Of a stretch of 44,367 nucleotides of DNA, positions 38,365 to 44,367 are shown one piece after another; positions within the stretch are counted from its first letter, which is position 1; the number at the start of each line of letters is the position of its first letter. The stretch is taken from assembly GCA_902482035.1 (NCBI GenBank), contig CABSYW010000021.1, forward strand, positions 1 through 44,367, given 5' to 3'. The notes beneath the pieces are model-generated. The model was not told where the DNA came from, searched no databases, and was given only the letters and a program-made list of their open reading frames with translations. The translations under genes and the position numbers were made by a program. Source of the stretch: an uncultured Collinsella sp. GTDB taxonomy: Bacteria; Actinomycetota; Coriobacteriia; Coriobacteriales; Coriobacteriaceae.

Positions 38365-41133
38365 CTACAGCAGCTCGCCGTGGCGTGCAATGTAGCGGCG
38401 CTTTGCCAGCTGAGTGAGCGCGATGTAGGCGGTGACGATGCCGACGAGCAGCGCGAAAAAGCTCGCGGGCAGTGCCATGAGGCCGAGCGCATCGGCGATG
38501 GGGCTTGCCGGCAGCCAGGTGACGAGCGCCAGGCCCAGCACGGTAAGAACGCACAATGCGGGCGCGGCGTGGTCGCGCGGGCTCGGCAGATGCGGGGAGC
38601 GCAGCATGTGGACCACGAGTGTCTGCGACCACATGGACTCGACAAACCAGCCGCTCTGGAAGAGCGCAGCAAAGGTCGCCATACCCGCGACGTCGCCCGC
38701 GGCGGCAAGCTCGGACCAGCTTGAGTCCACGGCGGCGGGGCACACGACAAAGAAGAGCGCGGCGAAGGTCACGATGTCAAACAGCGAGCTCACGGGGCCC
38801 AGCTCGAGCATAAAGCCCTTGATGGACGCGGCGTCCCAGGCACGCGGGCGGGCAGTCCAGGCGTCATCGACGGTGTCCCACGGCAGTGCGATGCACACGA
38901 TCTCGTAGACCAGCGACAGCAGCACCAGCTGCAGGGCGCTCATGGGCAAAAACGGCAAGAACAGGCTCGCGACGGTCACGGACAGCACATTGCCAAAGTT
39001 GGAGCTCACCGTGGTCTTGAGGTACTTGAGCAGGTTGCCGTAGGTGCGGCGGCCTTCGATGATGCCGCGCTCGAGCACGCCCAGGTCCTTCTGAAGCAAG
39101 ATGATATCGGCGGATTCCTTGGCAATGTCGACGGCCGAATCGACCGAGATGCCGCAGTCGCTCGCACGCATGGCGGCGGCGTCGTTGATGCCATCGCCCA
39201 TAAAGCCCACGGTGTGGCCGAGCATCTCGCGCATGACACGTACCAGGCGCGCCTTCTGCAGCGGCGAGAGCTTGGCGAAGAGGTGGGTTTTCTCGGCGCG
39301 CTCGGCAAGTTCGGCGTCATCGAGCGTATCGATCTCGGGGCCGAGCAAGACGTTGCTCGCATCGATACCAATCTGCTCGCAGATGGTGGCGGCGACGCGG
39401 TCGTTGTCGCCGGTTAGGACCTTGACCGCCATGCCCTTGGCCTCGAGGGCGGCGACGGCGCCCGCGGCACTTGCTTTGGGCGGATCGAGGAAGGCCAAAA
39501 AGCCCATCAGCACCATGTCGCACTCGTCGGCGATACCAAACTCGCCCACGCAGCGCGGATTGGTCTTCTGCGCCACGGCAATTACGCGTAGGCCCTCGGC
39601 GTTAAGTCCGGCGACCTGCTTGCGAATCCGGGCGAGCTTCTCGTCGGTGAGCGGCTGAGCGATGCCATCGATCTCGACAAAGGAGCAGATCTCGAGCATT
39701 TCCTCGGCAGCTCCCTTGGTAACCATCTGGGTTTTGCCTTGGGCGTCGGCGACAACTACGCTCAGGCGACGGCGCGAGAAATCGAAGGGAACCTCGTCGA
39801 CCTTGGTATAGCGGTCGCGCAGACTCTGGCCCAGCATAGAATCGGGCACGACGGCCGAGGGCGTCACATCGGCACGGTCGATTACGGCCAGGTCGATAAG
39901 GTTTTTGAGGCCGGTTTGGAAGAAGCTATTCAAAAATGCATGGCGCAGCACGCGCGCGTCTTCGTTGCCGTCGGTGCTGAGATAGCGCTCGAGCACGATG
40001 CGGTCTTCGGTGAGGGTGCCGGTCTTGTCGCAGCACAGGACGTCCATCGCTCCGAGGTTTTGAATCGCCGGCAGCTCCTTGACGATAACCTGGCGACGGG
40101 CGAGGTCCTTGGCGCCCTGCGACAGGCTCGTGGTCACGATGACGGGAAGCATCTGCGGCGTGATGCCCACGGCCACGCTCGTGGCGAACAGCAGCGCGTC
40201 GATGACGTTGCCCTTGGTGGCGGCGTTGATGGCAAAGACGACCGGCGCCATAACGAGCATGAGGCGTACGAGCAACATGGAGACGCTCGAGACGCCGCGG
40301 TCAAACGCGCTCTTTTCGCCGCGCCCGTTGAGCATCTTGGCGATGCCGCCCAGGTAGGTGTCCGAGCCTGTGGCAACGACAAGCGCCATGGCGGCGCCGT
40401 TTTGCACGGAGGTGCCGGTAAAGACGATGTTCTTGCAGGCAGAGAGTGGCAGTGCGGAGCCGTCGGCGCCCTCGACGACGGTGGCGGCGGTGGTCTTCTC
40501 GACGGCCTCGCTCTCGCCGGTGAGTGCGGACTCGATCACAAACAGGTCGCGCGCGGTGATGATGCGGGCATCTGCCGGCACCATATCGCCGGCAGAGAGG
40601 CGGATTACATCGCCGGGGACGAGCTCGTCGAAGGGGATCTCGATGCGCCCGCCGTCGCGCAGGGCGGTGCAAGTGTTGGAGACCAGGTCCTTGAGGGCCT
40701 CTGCCGCATTGCCGCTGCGGGCTTCCTGGATAAACTTCATGCCGCCCGATACCAGCAGCATAGTGCCGATGACGATGACCGTGGAGGGGTCGCGCTGCGG
40801 TTCGGGCACGGCGAGCACGTCGATGTAGAGCGAGACCAGTGCGAGCGCGGCGAGGATGCCGGCGAAGGGATCGATGAACGCGTCAGCGATGCGGCGGGCG
40901 AGCGTTTTGGTCGTTGCCTCGATGGTGTTGGGGCCGACGGCGTTCAGGCGCTCAGTTGCCTGCTCGACGGTGAGGCCGTTTGCCGTGGCGTCAAGCAGTA
41001 CGAGGGCGTCCTCGGCACTATGGGTGGCGGCGAATATGGTGTTCTTGGACAGGCCGGTATGAGCGGCAGGGCGCGCCGTGCGGCGGCGCTTGGAGATGGC
41101 TTCGAGTACCGTGACGGTTTTGAGCATCAGCAT
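38365..41133 (-). CDS. mgtA: Magnesium-importing P-type ATPase
   Basis: A 922-residue P3B-type ATPase that imports magnesium at the expense of ATP. Phosphorylation site D369 is in CCDKTGTLTED, the actuator motif is TGES (205-208) and the hinge is GDGINDAAAMRASDCG. The family mark SGGMKFIQEARS and the strongly MgtA-like SVDSAVDIAKESADIILL are present. Ten membrane helices are expected: four flank the actuator and six form the C-terminal block. The ATG at 41131-41133 follows GGAGGACCCT. A 230-base leader with a short ORF precedes it, as in enteric mgtA. It is a single gene. Confidence 0.95.
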   Translation of the reverse strand: MLMLKTVTVLEAISKRRRTARPAAHTGLSKNTIFAATHSAEDALVLLDATANGLTVEQATERLNAVGPNTIEATTKTLARRIADAFIDPFAGILAALALVSLYIDVLAVPEPQRDPSTVIVIGTMLLVSGGMKFIQEARSGNAAEALKDLVSNTCTALRDGGRIEIPFDELVPGDVIRLSAGDMVPADARIITARDLFVIESALTGESEAVEKTTAATVVEGADGSALPLSACKNIVFTGTSVQNGAAMALVVATGSDTYLGGIAKMLNGRGEKSAFDRGVSSVSMLLVRLMLVMAPVVFAINAATKGNVIDALLFATSVAVGITPQMLPVIVTTSLSQGAKDLARRQVIVKELPAIQNLGAMDVLCCDKTGTLTEDRIVLERYLSTDGNEDARVLRHAFLNSFFQTGLKNLIDLAVIDRADVTPSAVVPDSMLGQSLRDRYTKVDEVPFDFSRRRLSVVVADAQGKTQMVTKGAAEEMLEICSFVEIDGIAQPLTDEKLARIRKQVAGLNAEGLRVIAVAQKTNPRCVGEFGIADECDMVLMGFLAFLDPPKASAAGAVAALEAKGMAVKVLTGDNDRVAATICEQIGIDASNVLLGPEIDTLDDAELAERAEKTHLFAKLSPLQKARLVRVMREMLGHTVGFMGDGINDAAAMRASDCGISVDSAVDIAKESADIILLQKDLGVLERGIIEGRRTYGNLLKYLKTTVSSNFGNVLSVTVASLFLPFLPMSALQLVLLSLVYEIVCIALPWDTVDDAWTARPRAWDAASIKGFMLELGPVSSLFDIVTFAALFFVVCPAAVDSSWSELAAAGDVAGMATFAALFQSGWFVESMWSQTLVVHMLRSPHLPSPRDHAAPALCVLTVLGLALVTWLPASPIADALGLMALPASFFALLVGIVTAYIALTQLAKRRYIARHGELL

Positions 41134-41218
41134 AGGGTCCTCCTTGTTGAGGGGAGTTAGCGTACGTGTCGTATTTGCTTCAAAAAACCTAGATGTCGCT
41201 CACGTCAAGCTCTTGAGC

Positions 41219-41249
41219 CCACAAAGGGTGCAGCGCGCCTTTGCGGTGG
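41219..41249 (-). promoter_or_regulatory. Hairpin in the mgtA leader
   Basis: On the minus strand CCACCGCAAAGG pairs with CCTTTGTGG around a 10-base loop, 24 bases after the leader ORF stop. A run of six T on the minus strand follows at about 41184-41189, with a small GCTCA/TGAGC stem between. This could be an attenuator between leader ORF and mgtA. The core is also that of the repeat at 27679. Confidence 0.45.
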
Positions 41250-41272
41250 TTTTGGCGATCTGCCGGTGGCGT

Positions 41273-41344
41273 TTATGCGTGTGCGGAGTCCTCGCGGCGT
41301 GCCGAGGGCGACATGCAGGTTTTTCGACTAGGACTGCCTTCCAT
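41273..41344 (-). CDS. Candidate mgtA leader peptide (23 residues)
   Basis: A perfect AGGAGG (41351-41356) lies 6 bases ahead of an ATG opening a 23-codon frame. It begins MEGSPSRKTC and ends RREDSAHA before TAA. It lies about 140 bases upstream of mgtA on the same strand. Enteric mgtA has a 17-18 codon leader peptide MgtL, beginning MEPDPTP, whose translation couples magnesium level to attenuation. The sequences are not clearly homologous; the similarity is in position, size and the acidic/proline start. Translation is inferred from the ribosome site only. Confidence 0.55.
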   Translation of the reverse strand: MEGSPSRKTCMSPSARREDSAHA

Positions 41345-41428
41345 GGCACACCTCCTAAAGGCTGAGCGCAGCGCGCTTTGGGTATCTCGTACCCCTTTTT
41401 AATCCGCCCGTATTCTTGATGAGGGGGT

Positions 41429-41440
41429 TTGACATGTCAA
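41429..41440. promoter_or_regulatory. TTGACATGTCAA operator-like palindrome between mgtA and pyrE
   Basis: A perfect 12-base palindrome flanked by GGGG and CCCC. It contains TTGACA on both strands, so it could be the -35 of one or both divergent genes or a repressor site that overlaps it. A matching -10 was not convincing on either side. Bases 41445-41570 contain only the pyrE upstream region. Confidence 0.45.
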
Positions 41441-41570
41441 CCCCATTGTTCGGAAAACCATTCCCCCTGACAAAGCCTTTACAGAATGCCGTGGCCCCAA
41501 AGCGCGCCCGCATCTACGCTTCGCCTGCGCTAAACTGGAAGGCACGCACGCGATTACGAGAGGAGCCCGC

Positions 41571-42251
41571 ATGGAGGCTTACAAGCAAGAGTTCATCAAG
41601 TTTATGGTTGAGTCCGACGTTCTTAGGTTCGGCAGCTTTACGCTCAAGAGCGGCCGTCAGTCCCCGTTCTTTATGAACGCCGGCGCTTACGTGACGGGCT
41701 ATCAGCTCAAGAAGCTGGGCGAGTATTACGCCCAAGCCATCCACGATAACTTTGGCGACGACTTTGACGTCCTGTTTGGGCCGGCCTACAAGGGTATTCC
41801 GCTGGCTGTTGTTACCGCCATTGCCTACCACGAGCTGTACGGCAAGGAGGTCAAGTACTGCTGTGACCGCAAGGAGGCCAAGGACCACGGTGCCGATAAG
41901 GGCAACCTGCTGGGTTATGAGCCCAAGGACGGCGACCGTGTGGTCATGGTCGAGGACGTTACCACCAGCGGCAAGTCCATCGACGAGACCTATCCCAAGG
42001 TCAAGGCTGCTGCCGATGTCGAGATCAAGGGCCTGATCGTGTCCCTCAACCGCATGGAGGTCGGCAAGGGCGGTGTGACCACCGCGCAGAAGGAGATCGA
42101 GGCCAAGTACGGTTTCCCCGTCGCGAGCATCGTCTCCATGGCTGAGGTCGTCGAGACCCTCTACAACCACGAGATCGACGGCAAGGTTGTCATCGACGAC
42201 GAGCTCAAGACCGCCATCGACGCCTACTACGAGCAGTACGGAGCGCGTTAG
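41571..42251 (+). CDS. pyrE: Orotate phosphoribosyltransferase
   Basis: A 226-residue enzyme that joins orotate to PRPP to give orotidine 5'-monophosphate, the fifth step of pyrimidine synthesis. The PRPP-binding motif is VVMVEDVTTSGKSIDE (about 123-138). The N-terminal hood segment GSFTLKSGRQSPFFMNAG is typical of PyrE, and KGIPLAVV and CDRKEAKDHG supply the catalytic loop lysines. GAGAGGAG lies 6 bases ahead of the ATG. It stands alone here, without other pyr genes in the window. A hairpin and then a second terminator follow. Confidence 0.95.
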   Translation: MEAYKQEFIKFMVESDVLRFGSFTLKSGRQSPFFMNAGAYVTGYQLKKLGEYYAQAIHDNFGDDFDVLFGPAYKGIPLAVVTAIAYHELYGKEVKYCCDRKEAKDHGADKGNLLGYEPKDGDRVVMVEDVTTSGKSIDETYPKVKAAADVEIKGLIVSLNRMEVGKGGVTTAQKEIEAKYGFPVASIVSMAEVVETLYNHEIDGKVVIDDELKTAIDAYYEQYGAR

Positions 42252-42278
42252 TTACGGCGTTTTACCAAACGCCGTAAC
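42251..42278 (+). terminator. Hairpin at the pyrE stop
   Basis: GTTACGGCGTTT and AAACGCCGTAAC form a 12-base perfect stem with a 4-base loop, right after the pyrE stop. It lacks a T-run, so it may be an mRNA 3'-end stabiliser or a weak terminator. Confidence 0.6.
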
Positions 42279-42326
42279 AGCTCGACGCTGCGCGGGCCGC
42301 ATTTGGACAATCTGACGTTCAACTTC

Positions 42327-42358
42327 AAGGGCGCGACCAGAAGGTCAGCGCCCTTTCG
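42327..42358 (+). terminator. Second terminator downstream of pyrE
   Basis: AAGGGCGC...GACC pairs with GGTC...GCGCCCTT around a short loop and is followed by TCGTTT. Confidence 0.75.
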
Positions 42359-42377
42359 TTTCACGTCACCTTGTCAC

Positions 42378-42447
42378 AAATGCGGCCCGCTCGCTGTCCG
42401 TTCTCTACCTGCGGCGTCGTCTTGCTCCGAATGCGGCCCGCTCGCTG
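42378..42447. repeat. Repeated ATGCGGCCCGCTCGCTG units
   Basis: AATGCGGCCCGCTCGCTG occurs at 42379-42396 and 42430-42447 in the same direction. A third, inverted partial copy (GCGGGCCGCATTTG) lies at 42293-42306. This is small repeat debris in the 350-base gap between pyrE and the Fic gene. Confidence 0.7.
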
Positions 42448-42476
42448 CCGTTGCCAAAACATCGGCGTTGCCGGAC

Positions 42477-42505
42477 TAGTCATTGGGGACGTTCATAAAT
42501 GACTA
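42477..42505. repeat. Short palindrome of the GGGGAC repeat family
   Basis: TAGTCATT and AATGACTA flank GGGGACGTTCATA. Same layout as the copies at 9539 and 17967. Confidence 0.8.
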
Positions 42506-42514
42506 CTCAGGAAT

Positions 42515-42578
42515 GAGCGTGGATAATCTCCCGTTTTTGGCCTGTGTGCAGGCTCAAAGTGGGAGATTATCCACGCTC
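42515..42578. repeat. 18-base-arm palindrome (GAGCGTGGATAATCTCCC), copy 1
   Basis: The arms 42515-42532 and 42561-42578 are a perfect 18-base inverted repeat with a 28-base loop beginning GTTTTTGGC. It lies just beyond the stop of the Fic gene. A second copy in the same orientation lies upstream of that gene at 43951-44020. Confidence 0.9.
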
Positions 42579-42604
42579 GCTTTAATTTGCCTGGGTTGCG
42601 ATGC

Positions 42605-43777
42605 CTATCTAATCGGCTCGGCGTCTTCCCTGAGAATCGAAAGATACTCTTCATACCCGTACTGCCGGTATCTCTGTCTTGACTCGTCGAGCGGACGGAG
42701 GATACCCAATTCTTCAAATGATTTGACGAGCGAGCTCGCGGTACTCCTGCCGATATCGAGTTGGGCAGCGATGAATGCGGTGTCGACGATGGGGTGCTCT
42801 TCAAGAATGCCCAACAGCCTTTGCCCGTTTGCAGCAGTCCTTCCGAGATTTTCGGTAATGGTTGCTGTGGAACGGTTATGGAGGTCAACAAGGTTTTTTA
42901 AAGACCCTACCGAGTCCTTCGCACTCTCGAGAAGACTGTTACAGAAAAACTCTATCCATTCCTCGTAAGTGCCTCTCTCCCTTACGGATGTGAGCTGTCG
43001 GTAGTACTCGCTTCGATTTTTCTTGAACTGGAACGATGGATAGAACAAGCAAGAATGAAGAACGCCATCATTGATGAGCATAAGTGTAATGAGAAGCCTG
43101 CCCAGGCGACCGTTTCCGTCTAGGAATGGATGGGCAGTTTCAAATTGGTAATGGACGAGCGCCGCCCGCACAATCGGATCCATTTCGACTTGAGGCTCAT
43201 TGATAAAGCGTTCGAGGTCCTGAAGCGTGTTGCTCAAATCTTCAATGTTTGGAGGGACAAACGATGCGGTTGCAATGGTGCAACCTGAGGGGCCAATCCA
43301 GTTTTGTGAGGAGCGCAGCTCGCCTGGATTCTTCTCCGTTCCGCGCACTCCGTCCAGCAGGACCGCATGAACTTGCCTAAGAAGTCTCGTGCACAAGGGC
43401 ATCTTTTTGAGCAGTTCTACGCCGCGGTCGACAGCACGGACGTAATTCACGACGTCTGCGACATCTTTATGATGGAGTTGTGTTTGCGATGGACTAAGTA
43501 GGTCGTCAAACGTGCACTGGGTTCCCTCAATTTGCGAAGAAAGGAGTGCTTCTTTGCGCACGTACATTGTCAGATACATGTCGGCGTTGGGAACAAAGTA
43601 GAGCATGCCTTCAAGCTCTCCAAGCTTTCGTGAGCATGCGGAAAGCGTGCGATAGGTTTCCTTGGTGAGGTTTAGCTGCCTCAATGATTGCAAGGGCGTT
43701 GGAAAAAACGAATAGTAAGCCAATTTCCCCGATAGATTATTGCGGAGCGTTCCCTGGCCGTTCTCCTCGATTTGCAT
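42605..43777 (-). CDS. Fic family AMPylase-type protein with winged-helix tail
   Basis: A 390-residue protein. Fic core motif HPFLDGNGRLGR begins at H216, with all catalytic residues (H, F, D/N, G, N, GR) present, so it probably transfers AMP or a related group. The inhibitory-helix motif (S/T)xxxE(G/N) is N-terminal as S80-SQI-E84-G85, which is class II. A C-terminal helix-turn-helix (about 325-375, TAFIAAQLDIGRSTASSLV) suggests DNA binding and self-control. GGAGGG 4 bases ahead favours the Met at 43777 over one 12 bases upstream. The gene is visibly poorer in GC than its neighbours and is bracketed by identical palindromes, which suggests transfer. No antitoxin partner was seen. Confidence 0.88.
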   Translation of the reverse strand: MQIEENGQGTLRNNLSGKLAYYSFFPTPLQSLRQLNLTKETYRTLSACSRKLGELEGMLYFVPNADMYLTMYVRKEALLSSQIEGTQCTFDDLLSPSQTQLHHKDVADVVNYVRAVDRGVELLKKMPLCTRLLRQVHAVLLDGVRGTEKNPGELRSSQNWIGPSGCTIATASFVPPNIEDLSNTLQDLERFINEPQVEMDPIVRAALVHYQFETAHPFLDGNGRLGRLLITLMLINDGVLHSCLFYPSFQFKKNRSEYYRQLTSVRERGTYEEWIEFFCNSLLESAKDSVGSLKNLVDLHNRSTATITENLGRTAANGQRLLGILEEHPIVDTAFIAAQLDIGRSTASSLVKSFEELGILRPLDESRQRYRQYGYEEYLSILREDAEPIR

Positions 43778-43804
43778 CGCGCCCTCCATATCTTTAGTGC
43801 CGGA

Positions 43805-43874
43805 AACTCGTTATTAGGCTAATCATATCAATTCTAATAACGAGTTTAAGGATTAAATAGTTATTAGAATTGAT
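43805..43874 (-). promoter_or_regulatory. Operator array upstream of the Fic gene
   Basis: ATCAATTCTAATAAC (43827-43841) and GTTATTAGAATTGAT (43860-43874) are a perfect 15-base inverted repeat. AACTCGTTATTAG (43805-43817) and CTAATAACGAGTT (43834-43846) are a second perfect pair of 13 bases. All contain TTATTAG or its complement, giving at least three boxes in AT-rich sequence. The Fic protein's own helix-turn-helix is the obvious candidate binder. Confidence 0.6.
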
Positions 43875-43950
43875 GTAAACAATCTAATGATAAGAAGTCG
43901 TTATTACTTGACCATGGAGCTCGGCTTGGTACAAGGGGGTCATCCAAAAT

Positions 43951-44020
43951 GAACGTGGATAATCTCCCGTTTTTGGCTCGGTGACGGCCTCAAAGTCAAA
44001 GTGGGAGATTATCCACGCTC
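43951..44020. repeat. Palindrome (GAACGTGGATAATCTCCC), copy 2
   Basis: The arms 43951-43968 and 44003-44020 repeat the element at 42515-42578 in the same orientation with one arm mismatch and a slightly longer loop. The loop shares GTTTTTGGC and CTCAAAGT. Bases 44021-44281 hold no credible gene. Confidence 0.88.
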
Positions 44021-44281
44021 GTTAGTTAAGCGTCCGAAAATCCACACTCGCCAAACCTACCAAAAAGGGACGGGTTTATTTTGGCACGTTTCGGTCGGTA
44101 TCAGGAAGTGTCAGGGACGGGGCGGCGGCAGGACTCGAGAGCGAAAAGAAGTATCGGGTTTGGTGCGCCCGCTTCTGCCCGTCCCGTGCGCAGACGATAC
44201 TCGGCTTATCGACCCGCGATGCAAAGGAGATGCTCGTCCCACGAGCACTACCGGGAAGGGCTTGCGATTCGAGCCCTCACC

Positions 44282-44310
44282 TTAGCAATTTGATCATTTG
44301 GCACTATAAT
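44282..44310 (+). promoter_or_regulatory. Candidate promoter at the window end
   Basis: TTAGCA (44282-44287), a 17-base spacer and consensus TATAAT (44305-44310). It lies 48 bases ahead of the start at 44359. Confidence 0.6.
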
Positions 44311-44358
44311 CACCATAGGCATGCGCATAACGTTGCGCTTAATCAAGAGGAGAAAACG

Positions 44359-44367
44359 TATGGGTCT
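44359..44367 (+). CDS. Start of a gene cut by the window end
   Basis: AGAGGAGAAAACGT precedes ATGGGTCT at the last bases. The ribosome site, its spacing and the promoter at 44282 support a genuine start. The product cannot be told from under three codons. Confidence 0.6.

Noticed and set aside
39739..41160. 473-codon plus-strand open frame over mgtA
   Set aside because: Antisense shadow of a highly conserved P-type ATPase.
42515..44020. Palindromes around fic as a CRISPR or integron array
   Set aside because: Only two copies, each self-complementary, 1.4 kb apart with a gene between; no spacers, cas genes or integrase.
44001..44285. 94-codon open frame before the window end
   Set aside because: No ribosome site, low-complexity Arg/Gly content, and it begins inside a palindromic repeat.

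Overview
The window is one end of an assembled contig from a high-GC gut actinobacterium, most likely Coriobacteriia and close to Collinsella. The grounds are codon use, a membrane-bound LuxR regulator of the kind common in that class, an NRAMP-type magnesium transporter like the one known from Eggerthella, luxS, and many short palindromic intergenic repeats. This placement is inference; no rRNA or tRNA gene was seen to confirm it. Bases 1-49 are not genomic: they are an Illumina Nextera adaptor including an index.

Layout. 1-560: adaptor, then two large hairpin repeats. 564-5862: a NarL-type two-component pair (minus) divergent from an ABC-2 exporter (ATPase and two permeases). 6153-9541: MacB/FtsX-type ABC ATPase and large permease. 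9651-12856: DUF362 ferredoxin-like protein, a membrane-anchored alpha/beta hydrolase (minus) and a hemolysin III family protein. 12967-17958: CorC/HlyC-type CBS protein, a protein resembling the N-terminal domain of cyanophycin synthetase, YtxH and PRC-barrel proteins, and a membrane-anchored polysaccharide deacetylase homologue whose metal ligands are replaced. 18070-21405: a magnesium locus with a structured leader, a 10-codon overlapping ORF, an MgtE-like cytosolic-domain protein and an NRMT-type (SLC11) magnesium transporter. 21922-24138: OatA-like acyltransferase (minus). 24325-26884: ribokinase, nucleoside hydrolase and luxS. 27029-27673: DUF4867 protein. 27843-31837: two adjacent sensor kinases, the first with a degenerate ATPase, followed by a frameshifted NarL-type response regulator. 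31948-36245 (minus): a zinc-ribbon/SPFH membrane operon resembling Bacillus YdjG/YdjI, plus a lipoprotein. 36633-38177: twelve-helix-type LuxR regulator. 38365-41133 (minus): MgtA P-type ATPase with a short leader ORF. 41571-42251: pyrE. 42605-43777 (minus): a lower-GC Fic gene between two copies of one palindrome. The window ends at the first codons of another gene.

How the parts work together. Three loci concern magnesium or related divalent cations (CorC-like 12967, MgtE-like/NRMT 18290-21405, MgtA 38365). Two of them have long leaders with small ORFs and strong Shine-Dalgarno sites, so translation-dependent magnesium control is a plausible undescribed feature. The rbsK/nucleoside hydrolase pair forms a ribose salvage unit. 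Several unrelated families of palindromic repeats occupy almost every long intergenic gap; one family (core TAGTCRTT...GGGGAC) recurs at least six times.
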